A DNA stretch of 17,302 nt, taken from JAWLCQ01 sp041687095. GTDB lineage: Bacteria > Planctomycetota > Phycisphaerae > SM23-33. Positions 6,490 to 13,817 of this stretch are shown in pieces. The notes beneath the pieces were generated by a model. That model ran no database searches. It was not told the origin of the DNA and saw nothing but the letters and a program-made list of their open reading frames with translations. Location: the NCBI GenBank assembly GCA_041687095.1, contig JAWLCQ010000092.1:1-17302 (forward strand), in the 5' to 3' direction. How positions within the stretch are numbered: the stretch's first letter is position 1; each line of letters starts with the position of its first letter. Position numbers and translations under genes: made by a program.

Positions 6490-6837
6490 CTAGATCGCCT
6501 CGCCCCCCCGCTCCCCGGTGCTGATGCGGATGCACTCCTCCAGGGGGGTGATGAAGATCTTCCCGTCGCCGATCGCCCCGCCCTCCCCGTGCCGAGCGGA
6601 GGAGAGGATCGCGTCAACGGCGATGGGGACGAAGGGGTCGTTGCACGCGATGTCCAGGCGGACCTTGGGCAACAGGTTGGGAGCGAAGGCCTGGCCGCGG
6701 TAGAGTTCCGTCTGCGGCTGGTGCCGGCCGTGACCGGTGCAGCGGGTGACGGTGATGCGGGTGATCTCGGCGGCGATGAGGGCTTCGCGGACGGCGTCGA
6801 GCTTGTCGGGCTGGATGATGGCGGTGACGAGTTTCAT
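6490..6837 (-). CDS. glnB: PII nitrogen signal-transduction protein
   Basis: The 115-residue product aligns along its whole length with GlnB/GlnK (112 residues in E. coli). It begins MKLVTAIIQPDKLDAVREAL, carries the T-loop sequence GHGRHQPQTELYRG and ends in IRIRTGE-like IRISTGERGGEAI. The ATP-binding B-loop, GDGKIF, is at 90-95. PII trimers bind ATP/ADP and 2-oxoglutarate and control AmtB, glutamine synthetase and others. Two oddities stand out. The uridylylated Tyr51 of E. coli is Phe51 here, and Ser49 of cyanobacteria is Gln, so neither classical modification is possible. There is also a three-residue insertion (about 84-88, GEGGA) just before the B-loop. GAAGGAG lies 5 nt before the ATG. 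It lies downstream of amtB on the same strand. Confidence 0.93.
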   Translation of the reverse strand: MKLVTAIIQPDKLDAVREALIAAEITRITVTRCTGHGRHQPQTELYRGQAFAPNLLPKVRLDIACNDPFVPIAVDAILSSARHGEGGAIGDGKIFITPLEECIRISTGERGGEAI

Positions 6838-6865
6838 GGGGGCTCCTTCATGACTGCATGGAAAA

Positions 6866-6957
6866 GCACGGGCGCCGTGGCCTGCCTCGCCGCCACGTCG
6901 ATCAGGGAGCGTGACGGCGAGGTCCTGGGAGGACGGGGCACTCCACGGCGCCCGTGC
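6866..6957 (-). promoter_or_regulatory. Long nested hairpin between amtB and glnB
   Basis: GCACGGGCGCCGTGG (6866-6880) and CCACGGCGCCCGTGC (6943-6957) are 15-bp perfect complements. Within the 62-nt loop CCTCGCCG (6885-6892) pairs with CGGCGAGG (6915-6922). The structure fills most of the 138-bp spacer. There is no U-run, so it may be an mRNA-processing or stability element, a partial terminator, or an inserted palindromic repeat. Confidence 0.6.
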
Positions 6958-6975
6958 GTTGGGTCTGTCCGGGGA

Positions 6976-8205
6976 CTAGTTCGGGTTCAGCATGCCGTAG
7001 GCGTGCTCGCGGTGGAGGCTGTGGTCCATGCCCGCCATCTCGGCCGGGGCGGGCAGGCGGAGCCCGACGAACTTGTCCACGAGGATCACGAGGATCAGCG
7101 TCACCCCGCCCGCGTAGAGCACGCTCACGCCCACGCCCTCGATCTGGTACCAGAGCTGCGTGAGCAGCCCATGCCCCGCCCCGGGCCTCAGCAGGAACGC
7201 GAGCCCCACCGCCCCCACGATGCCCGCCACCCCATGGATGCCGAACACGTCCAGCGAGTCGTCATAGCCCAGGCGGCTCTTGAGGAGGATGGCCCCGTAG
7301 CACACCACCGACGCCACCGCGCCCAGGAGGATGGCGCCCCACGGCAGGACGTCGCCGGCCGCCGGCGTGACGGCCACCAGCCCCGCGAGGATCCCCGACG
7401 CCAGGCCCAGGCTCGTCGCCTTGCCATGGTGCAGCGACTCGATCAGCAGCCACGTGAGGGCCCCGGTGGCGGCGGCGACCTGCGTGGTGGTGAGGGCGGC
7501 GGCGGTCTTGAGTCCGCAGGAGACGCTGGACCCGGCGTTGAACCCGAACCAGCCCACCCACAGCAGGCCCGCGCCCATGAGGGTGAGGACGAGGTTGCTG
7601 GGCTGCATCGCCGTCGACGGATACCCGCGGCGGCGCCCGAGGTACAGGGCGCAGACCAGGCCCGCCACGCCGGCGGAGATGTGGATCACCGTGCCCCCGG
7701 CGAAGTCGATAGCCTTGCCCGTGAGGAACCCACCGCCCCACACCCAGTGGGCGAGGGGGTTGTAGACCAGCAGCGACCACAGGGCGATGAAGAGGCAGTA
7801 CCCGCGGAAGCGGACGCGCTCGGCGAAGGCCCCGGCGATGAGGGCCGGGGTGATGATCGCGAACTTGCCCTGGAACATGGCGAAGACGTACTCGGGGATG
7901 GCGTAGTCGGCCATGATCCGCTGGTCAATGCCCTTCAGCAGGAAGTAGTCCCAGTTCCACCCGGCCCATCCGAAGCTGTGCCCGAAGGTCATGGCGTAGC
8001 CCGCGACGACCCACAGCACGCCCACGATCGCCATCGCCGCGAAGCTGTGCATCATGGTTCCCAGCACGTTCTTCGTGCGGACCAGCCCGCCGTAGAACAT
8101 CGCCAGCCCGGGGACCATCAGCAGCACCAGGGCGGTGCTCGCCAGCATCCACGCGGTCGTTCCGGTGTCGATCTCCACATCCGCCGCCAGTGCCAACAGA
8201 TTCAA
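6976..8205 (-). CDS. amtB: Ammonium transporter (Amt/MEP/Rh family)
   Basis: The 409-residue protein is an inner-membrane ammonium channel of about 11 hydrophobic segments, normal length for AmtB. The pore twin histidines are His175, in the family signature DFAGGTVIHISAGVAGL, and His324 in DVFGIHGVAGIVGA. FAIITPALIAGAFAER (115-130) and GLLWVGWFGFNAGS (213-226) are further hallmarks. The cytosolic tail keeps the HREHAYG segment that in AmtB couples to PII. No separate cleaved signal peptide is obvious. The start is a TTG at 8205-8203, chosen because AAGGGAG sits about 6 nt upstream and the first membrane segment follows. glnB lies 138 bp downstream on the same strand, so PII probably gates this channel. 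A sigma-54 site lies about 206 bp upstream. Confidence 0.95.
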   Translation of the reverse strand: MNLLALAADVEIDTGTTAWMLASTALVLLMVPGLAMFYGGLVRTKNVLGTMMHSFAAMAIVGVLWVVAGYAMTFGHSFGWAGWNWDYFLLKGIDQRIMADYAIPEYVFAMFQGKFAIITPALIAGAFAERVRFRGYCLFIALWSLLVYNPLAHWVWGGGFLTGKAIDFAGGTVIHISAGVAGLVCALYLGRRRGYPSTAMQPSNLVLTLMGAGLLWVGWFGFNAGSSVSCGLKTAAALTTTQVAAATGALTWLLIESLHHGKATSLGLASGILAGLVAVTPAAGDVLPWGAILLGAVASVVCYGAILLKSRLGYDDSLDVFGIHGVAGIVGAVGLAFLLRPGAGHGLLTQLWYQIEGVGVSVLYAGGVTLILVILVDKFVGLRLPAPAEMAGMDHSLHREHAYGMLNPN

Positions 8206-8410
8206 AGCGCGCTCCCTTCACTCACGCCGGGGAAGACTTCGCGGCCCAGCGGCCCGCCCGCGCAAACGCTCCGCGCAGGCGACCCGTGGGCGCAACGAGA
8301 CATGGACCGCTCGCGCACACTTTCGCGACCGGCCCGCACGAGCAGTAGGATGCCGAAGATGCCCGGTTCATTCGGTCCTTCCGTCAAGGGGACGGGTAAC
8401 GCCCCATCCA

Positions 8411-8426
8411 TGCAACCCCCGTGCCG
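8411..8426 (-). promoter_or_regulatory. Sigma-54 (-24/-12) promoter for amtB-glnB
   Basis: Read on the minus strand, the site is CGGCACGGGGGTTGCA. Against TGGCACG-N4-TTGCA it matches 11 of 12 specified bases, and the invariant GG and GC are separated by exactly 10 nt. It points at amtB; the start site would be near 8400, giving a leader of about 195 nt. Ammonium transporter and PII operons are a classic RpoN/NtrC target. I could not identify convincing NtrC enhancer sites upstream. Confidence 0.7.
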
Positions 8427-8563
8427 CCGCGGCCACACACACGCAAGAGGCCCTACGAGCAACAGTTGCAGCGTGGACCGCCCCCCGGGCTGCCCCCGAA
8501 GACAGGGACAAACATGTCGCGCTCCGTTCCATGGGAAGACAAAACTGTGCGTCCGCGCAACCG

Positions 8564-8597
8564 TTCACGCCTTCGCAAACAGCAGCGAAGGCGTGAA
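8564..8597. repeat. 13-bp perfect hairpin upstream of the amtB promoter
   Basis: TTCACGCCTTCGC (8564-8576) and GCGAAGGCGTGAA (8585-8597) are perfect complements with an 8-nt loop. It lies in the 623-bp divergent spacer between amtB and polX, about 140 bp upstream of the sigma-54 site, and belongs to no gene I can see. Confidence 0.7.
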
Positions 8598-8641
8598 GCA
8601 AAGGGTCCGTCGGGATCCGAAGGCGGGATGGGCGCCGGGAG

Positions 8642-8737
8642 CCTCGCAAAAGGGGACTGGCTCCGTAGCGGCATGCTTCTTGCCGCGCAGGTGCCTGTCC
8701 CCTTTTACGAGGCGGTGCGGGGCTCCTCACCCGCACC
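8642..8737. repeat. REP-like nested palindrome plus an adjacent 8-bp inverted repeat
   Basis: CCTCG-C-AAAAGGGGAC (8642-8657) pairs with GTCCCCTTTT-A-CGAGG (8697-8712). Inside it, GCGGCA (8668-8673) pairs with TGCCGC (8681-8686). The AAAAGGGGAC...GTCCCCTTTT frame resembles palindromes I associate with REP elements mobilised by RAYT transposases, but none is encoded here. Directly after it, GGTGCGGG (8714-8721) and CCCGCACC (8730-8737) form another hairpin. The remainder of 8206-8828 is the amtB leader and GC-rich sequence without a convincing gene. Confidence 0.65.
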
Positions 8738-8780
8738 TCCGTGAACGGTTACGCGTCCGCAAGGACGCCGGCCGCCGCAC

Positions 8781-8786
8781 TATCAT
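8781..8786 (+). promoter_or_regulatory. Possible -10 box TATCAT for polX
   Basis: TATCAT lies 42 nt before the polX start in GC-rich surroundings. The same hexamer occurs at 15286-15291 before the candidate small RNA. No -35 was seen. Confidence 0.45.
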
Positions 8787-8828
8787 TCCCCACGGAGCCT
8801 CACCGCCCCCGCACGGAAGGAGCCCGTC

Positions 8829-10547
8829 ATGGAGAACTCCCGGATCGCCGACATCTTCGACGAGATCGCCGACCTCCTCGAACTCCAGGGCGGGGACGCG
8901 TTCCGCATCCGCTCCTACCGCAACGCCGCCCGCACCGTTCGCGACCTGCCCGAGCGCCTCGCCGATCTCGCCGCCGACGGGCGGGACCTGTCCGAACTGC
9001 CCCACATCGGGGAGAGTTCCGCGAGGAAGATCCACGAGATCCTCGACACCGGAACGTGTCGGCGGGTCGAGGAGCTGCGGAAGGACGTTCCCCCCGGGCT
9101 CCCCGAACTCATGCGCGTGCCCAACCTCGGGCCCCGCAAGGCCATGATGCTCCACGAGGCGCTCGGGGTCACCTCCATCGACGACCTCCGCCGCGCCGCA
9201 GAGGCCCACCGCGTCCGCACCGTGGCGGGCTTCGGGGCCAGGACCGAGCAAAAGGTCCTGGAAGGCATCCAGACCCTCCAGAGCGCCGCCGGACGCGTTC
9301 TCTACCGACAGGCCGACGAGTACGTCCACGCCCTCGCCCGCCACCTCGACGGTCTGGACAGCGTGAAGCGGTGGGTCGTGGCGGGCAGCTTCCGAAGGGG
9401 CAAGGAGACCGTGGGCGACCTGGACCTTCTCGTCGAACCCCGCGACCGCGCCGCCGCCGCCGAGCAGATCCTGCGCTTCGAGGACATCGACCGGGTGGAC
9501 CTCCGCGGACAGGAGAAGGTGACCGTCCGCCTCACGGGCGGGCTGCAGGTGGACTTCCGCTTCGTCGAGGCCGACGCCTTCGGGGCCGCGTGGCTGTACT
9601 TCACGGGCTCCAAGGCCCACAACATCTCGCTCCGCCGCATCGCCCAGGAGCACGACTGGAAACTCAACGAGTACGGGCTGTTCAAGGGGGACAACCGCCT
9701 CGCGGGCAACGACGAGGAGAGCATCTACCATCGCCTCAACCTCGCGTGGGTCCCCCCGGAGCTTCGCGAGGACCGCGGCGAGATTGACGCGGCCGCCAGC
9801 GACGCCCTGCCCTCGCTGATCGAACTCTCCGACGTCCGCGGGGACCTCCAGGGGCACACCACCGCGAGCGACGGGACGGCGAGCATCGAGGAGATGGCGA
9901 TGGCGGCGAAGGAGCGGGGCTACGAGTTCTACGCCATCACCGATCACTCCAAGCGCGTGACCATGGCCGGGGGGCTCGACGACGAGCGCTGCCGGCGGCA
10001 CGCGGAGGCGATCCGCGAGGCGAACGAGCGGATCCCGGGCCTGTGGCTGATGGCGGGGATCGAGGTGGACATCCTCAAGACGGGCAAGCTGGACCTGAAG
10101 GACAAGACGCTCGAGCAGCTCGACTGGGTGGTCGCCAGCGTCCACTACGACCGCAACCTGAGCAAGAAAGACATGACCGACCGCCTCGTCCGCGCGGTGC
10201 GAAGCGGGCTGGTGCACACGATCGGGCACCCCCTGGGGCGGATCATCGGCCAGCGCGAGCCGCTGGACTTCGACCTCGACGCCGTCTTCTCCGCCTGCGC
10301 CGAGGCCGGCGTCCGCATGGAGGTCAACGGCCAGCCCGACCGCCTGGACCTGCCCGACACCCTCTGCCGCCAGGGGCGCGACGCGGGGGTGAGGTTCACC
10401 CTCGGGACCGACGCCCACAAGGTGCAGGACCTGGCGTTCATGCGCTTCGGGATCAACGTCGCCCGCCGCGGGTGGCTGCGCAAAGGCGACGTCCTGAACA
10501 CCCTCACCGTCCGGCAACTTCGCAAGGAACTGACCCGCCGCGCCTGA
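8829..10547 (+). CDS. polX: Family X DNA polymerase with C-terminal PHP domain
   Basis: The 572-residue protein is a full-length bacterial PolX, a gap-filling repair polymerase of base excision repair with 3'-5' exonuclease or phosphatase activity in its PHP domain. Residues 1-70 form the N-terminal helix-hairpin-helix domain, followed by further HhH motifs (about 50-150). The nucleotidyltransferase motif GSFRRGKETVGDLDLL begins at 186, with metal-binding Asp197 and Asp199; the third, Asp242, is in LQVDFRF. The PHP domain runs from about 336 to 570, with GHTTASDG, TDHS, IEVDI, SVHYD, GHPLG and GTDAH carrying metal ligands. The usual first ligand His is Gln341 (RGDLQGH); I believe Gln occurs here in other PolX proteins, so it need not mean loss of activity. 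GGAAGGAG ends 6 nt before the ATG. It appears monocistronic. Confidence 0.95.
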   Translation: MENSRIADIFDEIADLLELQGGDAFRIRSYRNAARTVRDLPERLADLAADGRDLSELPHIGESSARKIHEILDTGTCRRVEELRKDVPPGLPELMRVPNLGPRKAMMLHEALGVTSIDDLRRAAEAHRVRTVAGFGARTEQKVLEGIQTLQSAAGRVLYRQADEYVHALARHLDGLDSVKRWVVAGSFRRGKETVGDLDLLVEPRDRAAAAEQILRFEDIDRVDLRGQEKVTVRLTGGLQVDFRFVEADAFGAAWLYFTGSKAHNISLRRIAQEHDWKLNEYGLFKGDNRLAGNDEESIYHRLNLAWVPPELREDRGEIDAAASDALPSLIELSDVRGDLQGHTTASDGTASIEEMAMAAKERGYEFYAITDHSKRVTMAGGLDDERCRRHAEAIREANERIPGLWLMAGIEVDILKTGKLDLKDKTLEQLDWVVASVHYDRNLSKKDMTDRLVRAVRSGLVHTIGHPLGRIIGQREPLDFDLDAVFSACAEAGVRMEVNGQPDRLDLPDTLCRQGRDAGVRFTLGTDAHKVQDLAFMRFGINVARRGWLRKGDVLNTLTVRQLRKELTRRA

Positions 10548-10602
10548 CCGCCCCCCACGCCCCGAGAAACTGCCGCCCCCCAGCCATTCTCGATTGTGCA
10601 CC

Positions 10603-10610
10603 TATAGAAT
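10603..10610 (+). promoter_or_regulatory. -10 region TATAGAAT for the small lipoprotein gene
   Basis: Two overlapping candidates, TATAGA (10603-10608) and TAGAAT (10605-10610), lie about 57 nt before the GTG start. The leader then holds a small hairpin, GGTGC-CGGGC (10620-10630) with GCCCG-GCACC (10636-10647), just before the ribosome binding site. Confidence 0.5.
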
Positions 10611-10666
10611 TCCTGAAAAGGTGCCCGGGCGTTGGGCCCGCCGCACCCCAGAGAAAGGAGCCGACC

Positions 10667-11011
10667 GTGCAGAGATCGTGGAACGTACTGCTGTGCCTCC
10701 TGCTGACGGGCCTGTTCGTGGGAGCCCTCGCACCGCTGACCGGTTGCCGGGATGAGACCGAGCGCGAAGTGGACGAGGCCGCCACCGAGACCGGCGAGGC
10801 CGCCGAGGAAGTCGGACGCGACATCGGCGGGGCCGTGGAGCGCGGCGTGGAAGAGACGGGCGAAGCCATCGAACGCGGGGCCGAGGAAACCGGCGAGGCC
10901 ATCGAGCGCGGCGCGGAGGAGGCCGGCGAGGCCACCCGGGAAGGCGCGGAGGAGGTCGAGCAGGAACTCGAAGGCGAGGAGCGCGAGGTCGAGATCGAGC
11001 GCGAGCCCTGA
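10667..11011 (+). CDS. Small lipoprotein with 11-residue amphipathic repeats
   Basis: The 114-residue product has a lipoprotein signal peptide (Arg3, hydrophobic 7-22) and lipobox LTGC with Cys27 as the lipidation site. The mature part is almost entirely 11-residue repeats, such as VERGVEETGEA, IERGAEETGEA and IERGAEEAGEA, in which charged and small residues recur with helical periodicity, as in apolipoprotein- or LEA-like helices. It probably forms an acidic surface-lying helix anchored in the envelope; its function is unknown. I choose the GTG at 10667 because AAAGGAG (10654-10660) sits 6 nt upstream and the signal peptide follows directly. Reading through the TGA stop would add SVEVETE and end at a TAG at 11033-11035, matching the C-terminus of the lipoprotein at 3947. 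Confidence 0.8.
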   Translation: MQRSWNVLLCLLLTGLFVGALAPLTGCRDETEREVDEAATETGEAAEEVGRDIGGAVERGVEETGEAIERGAEETGEAIERGAEEAGEATREGAEEVEQELEGEEREVEIEREP

Positions 11012-11048
11012 TCCGTCGAGGTCGAGACCGAGTAGGACGCGACCGACC

Positions 11049-11084
11049 GCGAGCGAAGACGCGAACGAAGACGCGAACGAAGAT
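11049..11084. repeat. 12-bp tandem repeat, three copies
   Basis: GCGAGCGAAGAC (11049-11060), GCGAACGAAGAC (11061-11072) and GCGAACGAAGAT (11073-11084) differ by single bases. The repeat is downstream of the small lipoprotein gene and outside any frame I accept. Confidence 0.8.
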
Positions 11085-11085
11085 T

Positions 11086-11174
11086 GGCATGGTCGCTTCA
11101 GCGACCCATGGGCTGCCCTATCCGGGGCCCGGGATCCCCAGGCCCAGGACATGGATCGCTGAAGCGACCATGCC
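11086..11174. repeat. 89-bp element with 25-bp terminal inverted repeats
   Basis: The arm at 11086-11110 begins GGCATGGTCGCTTCAGCGA; the arm at 11150-11174 is its reverse complement with one mismatch. Each arm is itself a palindrome around TCGCT-TC-AGCGA (reverse complement: TCGCT-GA-AGCGA). The 39-bp centre is GGCC-rich. It has the shape of a very small MITE or REP-pair element with no coding capacity. Confidence 0.7.
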
Positions 11175-11193
11175 GCGCGCCCCCGCCGTCCCC

Positions 11194-11265
11194 ACCGGGC
11201 ACACCGGACACACCGGGCACACCGGGCACACCGGGCACACCGGGCACACCGGGCACACCGGGCAG
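11194..11265. repeat. 9-bp minisatellite ACCGGGCAC, eight copies
   Basis: Eight adjacent copies run from 11194 to 11265; the second has GGA for GGG, and the last ends CAG. Any frame through it reads as Gly-His-Thr, or as Val-Pro-Gly on the other strand, but I see no supported gene around it. With its neighbours it fills the 331-bp spacer between the small lipoprotein and the end of ppsA. Confidence 0.85.
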
Positions 11266-11299
11266 AACTCGGGGCGCACCACCTCGGGACAACCGCGAC

Positions 11300-11314
11300 G
11301 GACGCGATGCGTCC
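11300..11314 (-). terminator. Short hairpin downstream of ppsA
   Basis: GGACGC (11300-11305) and GCGTCC (11309-11314) pair around a GAT loop, 28 nt past the ppsA stop on the minus strand. There is no U-tract, so the terminator role is weakly supported. Confidence 0.3.
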
Positions 11315-11342
11315 CCTCCACTGGGCAGGGCAGTCCCCCCTC

Positions 11343-13757
11343 CTACGCGGCTTCCTTCCCCTGCCCCTTCCTCTTCCTCGCCTTCTCCGCCTCCGCGACT
11401 CTTTCGCGGACGGCGAGGACGGAGTCGGGGTTCACGCTGATCGAGTCGATGCCGGCCTCCACCAGGAACGTGGCGAAGTCCGGGTGGTCGCTCGGGGCCT
11501 GCCCGCAGAGGCTGACGGGCTTGCCCGCGTCGTGGGCGCGGGTGATGAGGTCGCGGATCATGGAGGTGACGGCCTCGTTGCGCTCGTCGAAGAGGTCCGC
11601 CAGTTCGCTCGCGTCCCGCCCCACGCCCAGGACCAGTTGCGTCAGGTCATTGGTCCCGATGGAGAACCCGTCGAACCGCTCGGCGAACTGGGAGGCGAGG
11701 ATGACGTTGGCGGGGATCTCGGCCATCACGTAGACCTCGAACCCGTCCTTCCCCCGCTCCAGGCCGTTGTCGGCCATCACCTCCAGGACGCGGTCGGCCT
11801 CGGCGAGGGTGCGACAGAAGGGGACCATGACGACGATGTTCTTGAGCCCGAGGGCCTCGCGGGCGAAGCGGAGGGCTCGGCACTCGAGGGCGAACCCGTC
11901 GCGGTAGCGGTCGCTGTAGTAGCGGGCGGCCCCGCGGAACCCGAGCATGGGGTTGGCCTCCTTGGGCTCCCACTGCCGCCCGCCGATGAGGTCGGCGTAC
12001 TCGTTGGTCTTGAAGTCGCTCAGGCGAACGATGGTCTTCTTGGGGTACTGGGACGCGGCGATCTTCGCGATCCCCCGCCCGAGGCGGTCCACGAAGTACT
12101 CCTCCCGGCTCGGGTAGCCCACGGTGAGCTTCTCGATCTTCTCGCGGGCGTCGTCGTCCTCCAACTCGTCGAACCGCGTCAGCGCCAGCGGGTGGATCTT
12201 GATGATGTTGTTGATGATGAACTCCATCCGCGCCAGGCCGATCCCGTCCACCGGCAGGTTCCACCACCGAAAGGCCGCGTCGGGGCTCGCGAGGTTCATC
12301 ACCACCTGCGTCTCGGTCTCGGGGACGTCCTCGGGGTGGATTTCGGTGGCCTCGAACGCCAGCGTCCCGTTGTAGACCTTCCCGGTCTCGCCCTCGGCGC
12401 AGGAGACGGTGATCTCCTGCCCGTCGTGGATGTCCGCCGTCGCCGTCCCCGTCCCGATGACGGCCGGGACGCCGAGTTCGCGCGACACGATGGCCGCGTG
12501 ACTGGTCCGCCCGCCGTGGTCGGTGACGATGGCGGAGGCGCGGCGCATGACGGGGACCCAGTCGGGGTCGGTCATGTCGGTCACGAGCACGCCCCCGTCC
12601 TCGAAGCGGTCGGCGTCCTGGAGGTCCAGCAGGACGAACGCCTTGCCCGCCGCGATGGCCGTCCCCACCGCGAACCCCTCGACGACGACGTCGCCCTTCT
12701 CCTTCAGCGAGTACGTCTTGAGCGTCGCCGCCGACTTCTGCGACTGCACCGTCTCGGGGCGGGCCTGGACGATGTAGACCTCGTCGGTGTCCCCGTCCTT
12801 GGCCCATTCGATGTCCATGGGCCGCTCGTAGTGGTCCTCGATCGCCGCCGCCCACCGCGCGAGGGTGAGGATCTCGTCGTCGTCGAGGACGAAGCGGTTG
12901 CGCTCCTCCTCGCTGGTCTCGACCTCCCGCGTGGTCTCCTCGCCCTCGGAGGCGTAGATGACCTTGTGCTTCTTGGCGCCCAGGTCCTTCCCGATGATCG
13001 GGCGGTAGTCGTCCTTGTCCAGCAGCGGGGTGAAGACGCGGAACTCGTCGGGGTTGACGGTCCCGGCGACGACGGACTCCCCGAGCCCCCACGCCCCGTC
13101 GATGACGACCGTGTCGGGGAACCCCGTCTCGGTGTCGATGGTGAACATCACCCCCGCCGACGCGCGGTCGCTGCGGACCATTTTCTGCACGCCCACGGAC
13201 AGGGCGACCTTCATGTGCTCGAAATCGTTCTCCTGGCGGTAGCTGATCGCCCGGTCGGTGAACAGCGAGGCGTAGCAGCAGCGGCAGGCGTCGAGGACCG
13301 CGTCAGGGCCGGTGACGTTGAGGTACGTCTCCTGCTGCCCGGCGAAGCTGGCGCTGGGCAGATCCTCCGCCGTCGCGGAGGAGCGGGCGGCGATGTCGAC
13401 GTTGTCGGTCCCGTACCGCCGCGAGAGTTCCCCGTAGGCGTCGCGGATGGCGTCGGCGATCTCCGCGGGCCACTCGCCTTCGACGATCATGGTCCGGACC
13501 TTCTCGCCCACGTCCGCGAGCTTGGCGCCCTCGTCGAGCCTGGCCAGTTCATCCCGGAGGCGGTCGGTGAGGTCGTTGGCGTCGAGGAAGCGGCGGTAGG
13601 CGTGGGCGGTGGTGGCGAACCCGTCGGGCACGCGGACGCCCTTGTCCTTCAGCGTCGACACCATCTCCCCCAGCGACGCGTTCTTCCCGCCCACCTGGGG
13701 CACGTCCTCGTTGTTCAGATCGTCAAACCAGCGGATGTAGTCGTTGGATTCGGGCAC
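11343..13757 (-). CDS. ppsA: Phosphoenolpyruvate synthase
   Basis: The 804-residue enzyme converts pyruvate, ATP and water to phosphoenolpyruvate, AMP and phosphate, the entry step of gluconeogenesis from pyruvate. The N-terminal ATP-grasp (PPDK_N) domain begins with VGGKNASLGEM at 22-32 and includes VDIAARSSATAEDLPSASFAGQ. The mobile phosphohistidine domain has GGRTSHAAIVSRELGVPAVIG with catalytic His420 (E. coli His421). The C-terminal TIM-barrel PEP domain has GFSIGTNDLTQL and catalytic Cys751 in CGQAPSD, the same number as in E. coli. Length is normal for PpsA (about 790). The start is a GTG at 13757-13755; AAAGGAG lies 6 nt upstream. It lies 60 bp downstream of pfkB on the same strand and is probably co-transcribed. 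A Lys/Arg-rich tail ends the protein. Confidence 0.96.
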   Translation of the reverse strand: MPESNDYIRWFDDLNNEDVPQVGGKNASLGEMVSTLKDKGVRVPDGFATTAHAYRRFLDANDLTDRLRDELARLDEGAKLADVGEKVRTMIVEGEWPAEIADAIRDAYGELSRRYGTDNVDIAARSSATAEDLPSASFAGQQETYLNVTGPDAVLDACRCCYASLFTDRAISYRQENDFEHMKVALSVGVQKMVRSDRASAGVMFTIDTETGFPDTVVIDGAWGLGESVVAGTVNPDEFRVFTPLLDKDDYRPIIGKDLGAKKHKVIYASEGEETTREVETSEEERNRFVLDDDEILTLARWAAAIEDHYERPMDIEWAKDGDTDEVYIVQARPETVQSQKSAATLKTYSLKEKGDVVVEGFAVGTAIAAGKAFVLLDLQDADRFEDGGVLVTDMTDPDWVPVMRRASAIVTDHGGRTSHAAIVSRELGVPAVIGTGTATADIHDGQEITVSCAEGETGKVYNGTLAFEATEIHPEDVPETETQVVMNLASPDAAFRWWNLPVDGIGLARMEFIINNIIKIHPLALTRFDELEDDDAREKIEKLTVGYPSREEYFVDRLGRGIAKIAASQYPKKTIVRLSDFKTNEYADLIGGRQWEPKEANPMLGFRGAARYYSDRYRDGFALECRALRFAREALGLKNIVVMVPFCRTLAEADRVLEVMADNGLERGKDGFEVYVMAEIPANVILASQFAERFDGFSIGTNDLTQLVLGVGRDASELADLFDERNEAVTSMIRDLITRAHDAGKPVSLCGQAPSDHPDFATFLVEAGIDSISVNPDSVLAVRERVAEAEKARKRKGQGKEAA

Positions 13758-13817
13758 GGAGGTCTCCTTTCCACTCCCCAGAATCGAGAAGGGGTACGGC
13801 CGCAGCCCGCGCTGCGC

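Noticed and set aside
8206..8400. Glutamine riboswitch in the amtB leader
   Set aside because: A GACGGAAGG string on the minus strand recalls glnA RNA, but the other conserved segments are missing.
6472..9147. 891-codon plus-strand frame
   Set aside because: It runs opposite glnB and amtB, crosses repeats and enters polX in the wrong frame; it has no recognisable domain.
8727..10601. 624-codon frame antisense to polX
   Set aside because: It mirrors the PolX gene, whose motifs are complete, and shows only His/Val/Gly-rich sequence.
11098..11321. Collagen-like Val-Pro-Gly small proteins on the minus strand
   Set aside because: They are frames through the 9-bp minisatellite with no ribosome binding site or conserved ends.
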